Positions 59,235 through 64,000 of a stretch of DNA of 64,000 nt are shown here, in pieces. Position numbers and translations under genes: made by a program. Numbering within the stretch: the stretch's first letter is position 1; each line of letters begins with the position of its first letter. This stretch comes from Ilex aquifolium (lineage: Eukaryota > Streptophyta > Magnoliopsida > Aquifoliales > Aquifoliaceae), in the NCBI GenBank assembly GCA_951799425.1, contig OX637394.1, positions 36,864,001 to 36,928,000 of the forward strand, written 5' to 3'. The notes under the pieces are model-generated. The model saw only the letters and a program-made list of their open reading frames with translations, ran no database searches and had not been told where the DNA came from.

Positions 59235-59576
59235 CTACACACACATTAGATAGCAATAGACTAACAATTTAGTACCCCAAAGTTAGGGATCAAACACATA
59301 CGTTGAGAATTCTCTCATTGTCCCCCCTAGTAGAACATGTGTCACATACTAGTAGACGTTTAACCCTTGAACTATCCCGTTCATCCCTTTTCCGAACCCA
59401 AGGTTATGTTTTCTACCCTAGTGTTCCTCCTTTCCATATACATTCTACCATGTATATAATTCACACAAGAAGTAACACATAACATGTAGCAAGTAGAGCA
59501 CATAACATGAAATGCGCATCGAATGCAATGGTCTAGACCCATGCCCCTCAAGCCTTAGGTAAATCGTATAACCTAG

Positions 59577-59588
59577 GCTCTGATACCA
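59577..59588 (-). other. Primer-binding site, initiator-Met tRNA (F)
   Basis: Minus strand TGGTATCAGAGC, exact, three bases from the 5' LTR. 59235-59576 is the leader without recognised genes. Confidence 0.9.
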
Positions 59589-59591
59589 AGC

Positions 59592-62336
59592 TGTGACGCC
59601 CCAAAATCCGGGGGTCCATTGATTACCCATCAACCCGCGGAATACCCCTGGATACCGAGAAACTCGATATCACGCCGTTATACCCCATTTACCGGGGTCC
59701 TTAATTTAACAAAAATTCGAGCAGAGTCTCCTTTGTACGGGGAGCTCTACCCAAAACACAACCTGTGCAATACACATTCACATGACCCATCCGAGGTCCA
59801 ATATAAAATAATGACCACACAGGGTCCATTTATCCATACTTTTGACGCCCCTAAAACTGGGGTTCCTAAATTGATGTGTGAAGTGTGACATTGAATTGTA
59901 AAAGTGTAACATGACCTATAAAAGTGTAACCTTGCCATGTAAAAGTGTAACATTTCCATGTAAAAGTGTAACATGGCCTGTAAAAGTGTAACATTGCCAT
60001 GTAAAAGTGTAACATATAAACACATCACACCTATGCATCAAATATAATTAATATAAGTTTAAATTCCAACCCTTTTACATACATTACATGCCAAAGTTTA
60101 ATTACAAGCCTAGTTTTACACAAAAAAATGGATTGAAAGCCACAAGTCGGCTTTTCTTCCTCCTCAAGTGCCCGAGTGAGTGCCGTCCGTCGGCGTAAAA
60201 CCCTCACCTGAAATGTTTTCCCGTATAGGGTGAGCCAACGCCCAGTAGAGTATATCCTATAGAGGCTACTCCCCACCTAAGTGCATATGCAATGTTTACA
60301 TACAACATTTATTCTCATCAACATTCCAAGTAAGAATATGCAACTCTATATTGGAATTTAGCATGCCATGCTATGAAATGAGATGTGACTCACTCATGCA
60401 ATTTTAACCCGAGTCCTCACCGACTCCCACAACACAATGCAATGCCAATGTGTAATGAATCCGTCAATTGACGAAAATACCTTCAATGATCACTTTGAAT
60501 AAAAATCATGTGTTTTATAAATAAGACCATTATTGGATGGTACTCATTAAATGAGTATTTTATAAATCAAAATCTTGTGTCTTGTTGGGCAACGGATTTT
60601 GGTATCTCAACCTCCGGTTCCATAAACACCAGCACTTTTCTGGAATTTCACCGCCGGCAAAGTGACTGAACCATGTGACCGGGCTTTGCACCCGAGGGAG
60701 AGTCTAGCCCTGCTTGCTATACCCGACACAAGTTTTTCCATGCATGCAACCGTGCGACTCAGTAGGATAATTAATCCCACTTTCCCGAGCCCACCCTTCA
60801 ATCACCAAACAAGGTGTTTGAATGAACCATGCCCAAACACACACACACACACCCACACTCATGCCTAAGCCCATGAAATGGATGCCTCCGTGCAAATGCA
60901 ATGTAATGTGTCATTGCATATCAATGTCATGCCTCATATGTAATGAATGCCATATGAACCATTTAAATCATAACAATCCAATTCCATGGCAAATCATATC
61001 CTAAGCATATAATTTCCACAATTTATCACATAACTCAATTCCATGACAAATTATATCACATGCATACAATTTACATGATCATCATAATCCTAATATATCA
61101 TAAAGCATATATCAATCTACCCATTTCCAATTGTAAATCACACACTAAGCATATGATTTCAATTTTCCCAAAATAGCAACTTTGGTCATTCAAGACATTC
61201 TATCAAACACCTTCAAAGCAACCCATCATGTTATCACACAAAATTGTCCACATAACGGCCCTTATATAAGCCACAAAACAGCCCCTATATAAGCCACCAA
61301 AACAGCCCCTACATAGGCTATAAAACCAACTTCTATATAGGCCATAATTTAGCCACAAAAGAGGTCATGTAACAGCCCCTAATTCAGCCACTTAACCATG
61401 CATAAATCAGGCATAAAACAGCCCCTTATTTAGGCACTAAACAACCCACAATTCAGCCATAAAAGAGGTCATGTAACAGCCCCTAATTCAGCCCCTTAAA
61501 CAGGCATGTAACAGCCCCTAATTCAGCCCTTTAACCATGCATAAAACAAGCATAAAACAGTCATGTTTCAGCCATATTTCAGCCACCAAAAACAGCCCCT
61601 TAAGGTAGGAGTAAAACCAAAGTAGGAAGAACCCTACCTCTTGTAGCGTGTAGGAAGTGGTAGAACTTCCAAAAACACCCAAAACAAGCCCAAAACTCAC
61701 GATTTCCCCAAAGCCTCCTCCCGGATCTTCGGTGAAATCTTTCGTTCTTGGTACGTAGACGTAGCCCTCGTCGACGTGATCAACTTTCTCTCTTGGCTCG
61801 ACGGAATCCGACCGAAGGAACTCCGAAAATCGGCGGAAGAAAACTTGAAAACCCACTTTCTCTCCTCTCTTCCTCTCCAACGTGTGAGACCAGCTGAGTT
61901 GGGAGATATTTCTGCTGAAATATCTCAATTAAGTCCCTATTTATAATTTTAGAATGTGCGGTCCACAACGCACCGCATATTTTCGATTTTCGGGTCCGTT
62001 TTTCGTCCCGAAACAATTCATTATACCTCGGATTAAGTTCAAATTAATTTTATTTGAACTTTAACTTAATTTTAAGGAAATTTTATAAAATCCATTACTG
62101 GGGACCTTTAAAATGAAATTTGTCACGCAGTCGTCTCGAACAACGTGTAAAAATCCGACTATCTCAGAATTCGACGAAATTTGACAGGGTGACTAGATTC
62201 CGCGATACGAATCCAACAGCGAACTCCGTTTCCTCATCCGAGGTCTAGAGCATGAGTATTTCAAATAAGCATTAGGATGGCAAATGACCATTTTGCCCTT
62301 ATTCACAAAAAAATTTAAAATTTCCCGGGTTTTACA
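59592..62336 (-). repeat. Element F 5' LTR
   Basis: 2745 bp, TGTAAAACCCGGG..GGGGCGTCACA on the minus strand. TATA-like ATTATAAATAGGG near 61945, donor 61636-61637, minisatellites as in the other copy, peptide frame 60164-60207. Confidence 0.92.
60164..60207 (-). other. Putative LTR 3' exon, short peptide form (F, 5' LTR)
   Basis: EGFTPTDGTHSGT then TGA; closer to the solo-LTR form (TPADGS) than the 3' LTR copy. Confidence 0.42.
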
Positions 62337-62911
62337 TATTTAGTAGCCGATAGTGTTGTGTATGAAAGAGAGAGCCAGAGAGATAGAGAGAAAGAACAGT
62401 GATGAGATCATGAGACTACTCTCAAAAGGAGATCGAATCAAGAAGAAGGAAGAAGTGGTTGCCTTAGCTTTGAGTTCGAGCAGAGTGGTCACTTGAGCTT
62501 CGAGTTTGAGTAGAGTGGTCGCCTGAGCTTCTAGCTCGAGAAGAGTGGTCGCCTCTCGCCTGAGCTGCTGTTCATCGCCTGACGCCTGATGTGGTTCGAA
62601 CCGTCTGGTTTACAAACTCGTCCAATTCACGGTTCTTGTCCAAAAATTGGTCGGTTTCACGGTTCCTAAGCGGTTTGATTCCTTAAGTGGTCTAACTAGA
62701 GAACCGGACCGTTTGAGGTCCCGGTTCACGGTTCGACTGGTTTGGTCCAGTTCTAATAACACTGGTTCTAGGAATGTATTTAGTAGATTACATTCTGTTT
62801 GATATAGTTATCTTTTAATCTAATGATCAATATTAATAAGCGACCATATGTATTGGACTCTCACTATTAAGAGAGGTCCATTTGATCTTTATTCAGTTGG
62901 TTTATTCTTCA

Positions 62912-62924
62912 TGGTATCAGAGCC
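62912..62924 (+). other. Primer-binding site, initiator-Met tRNA (copia)
   Basis: TGGTATCAGAGCC directly after the LTR end TTCA. Confidence 0.88.
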
Positions 62925-63017
62925 ATGATAGACTAACGTCTCCTTTGTTTTTCCATTACGACAGATTGCTTCGTCTATAAATTTTAGATTTTTTTTCTGC
63001 AACAATACTTCCTACCC

Positions 63018-63766
63018 ATGAATACGGCTATCGCATCCACTCTTCAATTTCTCCTCTCTAATATTCATACTTTCGTCACCATAAAACTAGACCCCACCAA
63101 CTATAGAACCTGGAAAACTCAGTTACACCATGTTCTTTGTGTCCATGGCTTCCTTGTCTATGTCAATGGCACTTCTCCTTGTCCAAATGCCATAGCCACT
63201 GACTCATCCGACAAGGAAATTCCAAACCTAGAATTCCTTGAATGGTCCAAGAAGATCAACATCTAGTGAGTGCCATTAATGCCACTCTCAGTCCCTCAAT
63301 TCTATCCTATGTTATCAATTGCACATCCTCTCAAGATATTTTTTCTTTACTTGAATGACGGCTAAATTCCCTATCTCACTCTCATATCATTCAAATGAAA
63401 ATTGATTTTGCAGAATTTCAAAAAGGGAACCCTATCTGTGAAGAATTATATTGACAAGATTTAATCCCTTGTTGATAACCTTGCTTCTAATTTTGCCCCT
63501 GTCAACGACGAAGATGTCGTTCTTTTCACATTAAATGGCATTTCACGTGAGTATAGTTCAATTAAAACATCCATTCGAACCCGTCCATCACCTATTTCTA
63601 TGAGTGATCCATTTTAGTCTGCTTTCCATCGAGGAAATTAATCTTGCCCTTGAATATTCCGAACCTACCAGTGAGGTTACTACATCCCTTCAAGCAACTA
63701 AGACTGATGTTATTGCTCGACCGACTCATTTTTCTAATGGTGGTCATGGTTCCCACTGAGGAGGTC
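63018..63766 (+). pseudogene. gag: Ty1/copia gag (broken)
   Basis: ATG at 63018. The first 80 residues contain VTIKLDPTNYRTWKTQL, HGFLVYVNGTSPCP and LEFLEWSK, the N-terminal layout of plant copia gag. A stop occurs at 63264; further on in other frames are INATLSPSILSYVINC, SLLE, LNSLSHSHIIQMK, VKNYIDKI, ASNFAPVNDEDVVLFTLNGI and SIKTSIRTR, so frameshifts and several stops are present. The zinc knuckle, protease and RT are not reached. Confidence 0.82.
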
Positions 63767-64000
63767 ATTTCATATATATATATATATAAGACTTCTTTTA
63801 ACTTCATTGTGCAATTTTTGTTATGAATTGATGTGTGGGATTGATGAATGGATGATTGCATACCTCTTTATGTTTGGTTTGTTAGGGACTAGTAAAACTT
63901 AAGTTAGGGGGTATATTGAGGGCATGACACTGAATATCTCATAGCTTAATTCATAATCGTTTCACATGTGTTTAACATTTAATCCTTTGAATTGTGTTTA
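63767..64000. other. Unassigned tail
   Basis: An (AT)n run (63774-63788), then AT-rich text. ACTTAAGTTAGGGGGTATATTGAGGG at about 63896-63921, in separate words, resembles a purine tract before a possible LTR start, but no partner is in the window. Confidence 0.3.

Larger units (their letters stand above)
51761..62336 (-). mobile_element. Element F: Ty3/gypsy chromovirus (minus strand)
   Basis: 10.6 kb. LTRs 51761-54494 (3') and 59592-62336 (5'), flanked by TATTT (51756-51760, 62337-62341). A second chromovirus family, with a gag head MENRGRGRGRGRG. LTRs differ by roughly 1% by eye, including an 11-bp indel. Confidence 0.95.
51341..62764. mobile_element. hAT-like non-autonomous DNA element (~843 bp net)
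   Basis: Imperfect terminal inverted repeats CAATGTTATCAGAATCGGAC and, reversed at the right end, CAGTGTTATTAGAACTGGAC. The flanks are GTTCTATG (51333-51340) and GTTCTAGG (62765-62772), an 8-bp duplication with one mismatch, as in the hAT superfamily. Its halves are 51341-51760 and 62342-62764, split by element F. The right half has ~33-bp repeats of GAGCTTCGAG..AGAGTGGTCGCCT (62460-62570). No transposase. Confidence 0.78.
51245..64000 (+). mobile_element. Ty1/copia element, 5' part (runs off the window)
   Basis: 5' LTR 51245-62911 (net ~235 bp, first dinucleotide TA rather than TG), split by the hAT-like element. It is followed directly by a Met-type primer site and a copia-type gag. The 3' part is not seen and may be replaced by other sequence after about 63770. 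Confidence 0.75.

Noticed and set aside
63896..64000. Possible start of another LTR element at the right edge
   Set aside because: Only a purine-rich word is seen; no partner LTR, primer site or duplication within the window.

Overview
The window is nuclear DNA of a flowering plant, almost entirely LTR retrotransposons nested in older repeats. The evidence is Ty3/gypsy chromoviruses with 1.9-2.7 kb LTRs, primer-binding sites matching the plant initiator-Met tRNA 3' end, a Ty1/copia element, a Helitron, a hAT-like element and intron-bearing host gene remnants. No complete host gene, rRNA, tRNA, CRISPR array or prokaryotic operon was seen. Species cannot be assigned by eye. The chromoviruses look Tekay/Del-like: one gag-pol frame, protease, reverse transcriptase, RNase H, integrase, C-terminal chromodomain, long LTRs. 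Layout, each insertion defined by TG..CA ends and a 5-bp target duplication unless stated. (1) 1-265 and 8781-9178 (minus) are two halves of one broken TTF-type zinc-finger (hAT-dimerisation family) gene, split by element A (266-8780, duplication ATTCC). (2) 10068-51244 carries at least four copies of a ~2.2 kb host repeat, interrupted by element B (11560-23718, CTTAT), element D (26582-45251, CTTAC) and solo LTR E (48479-50898, TGTAT). B carries a solo LTR of another family (19892-22630, GTGAT) in its 3' LTR. D carries in its 5' LTR a minus-strand Helitron (26620-36838), which carries minus-strand element C (28515-36164, AATAT). (3) From 51245 a Ty1/copia element begins; its 5' LTR contains an ~843 bp hAT-like element (51341-62764, 8-bp duplication with one mismatch), which contains minus-strand chromovirus F (51761-62336, TATTT). 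Coding state: all retroelements are broken by nonsense codons or frameshifts. B has the best pol, open for 1141 codons with all catalytic motifs. C and D are non-autonomous: both lost most of pol at the same junction and carry an LTR-derived, minisatellite-rich filler, yet have different LTRs. The least expected signals are inside the LTRs. Every gypsy LTR family here has a donor-like AG/GTAGGG, a pyrimidine-rich acceptor 0.8-1.6 kb downstream, and directly after it a short reading frame ending at an aligned stop. In families A-E this is exactly 30 codons with the ending D-P-E conserved and many synonymous differences, so it looks like a selected, spliced coding exon. In the same putative intron, families A and D carry hairpins with a near-constant 18-nt loop and different, mutually complementary stems (six per LTR in D). 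Families A-E also each carry their own perfect 10-bp palindrome, usually repeated, in U3.
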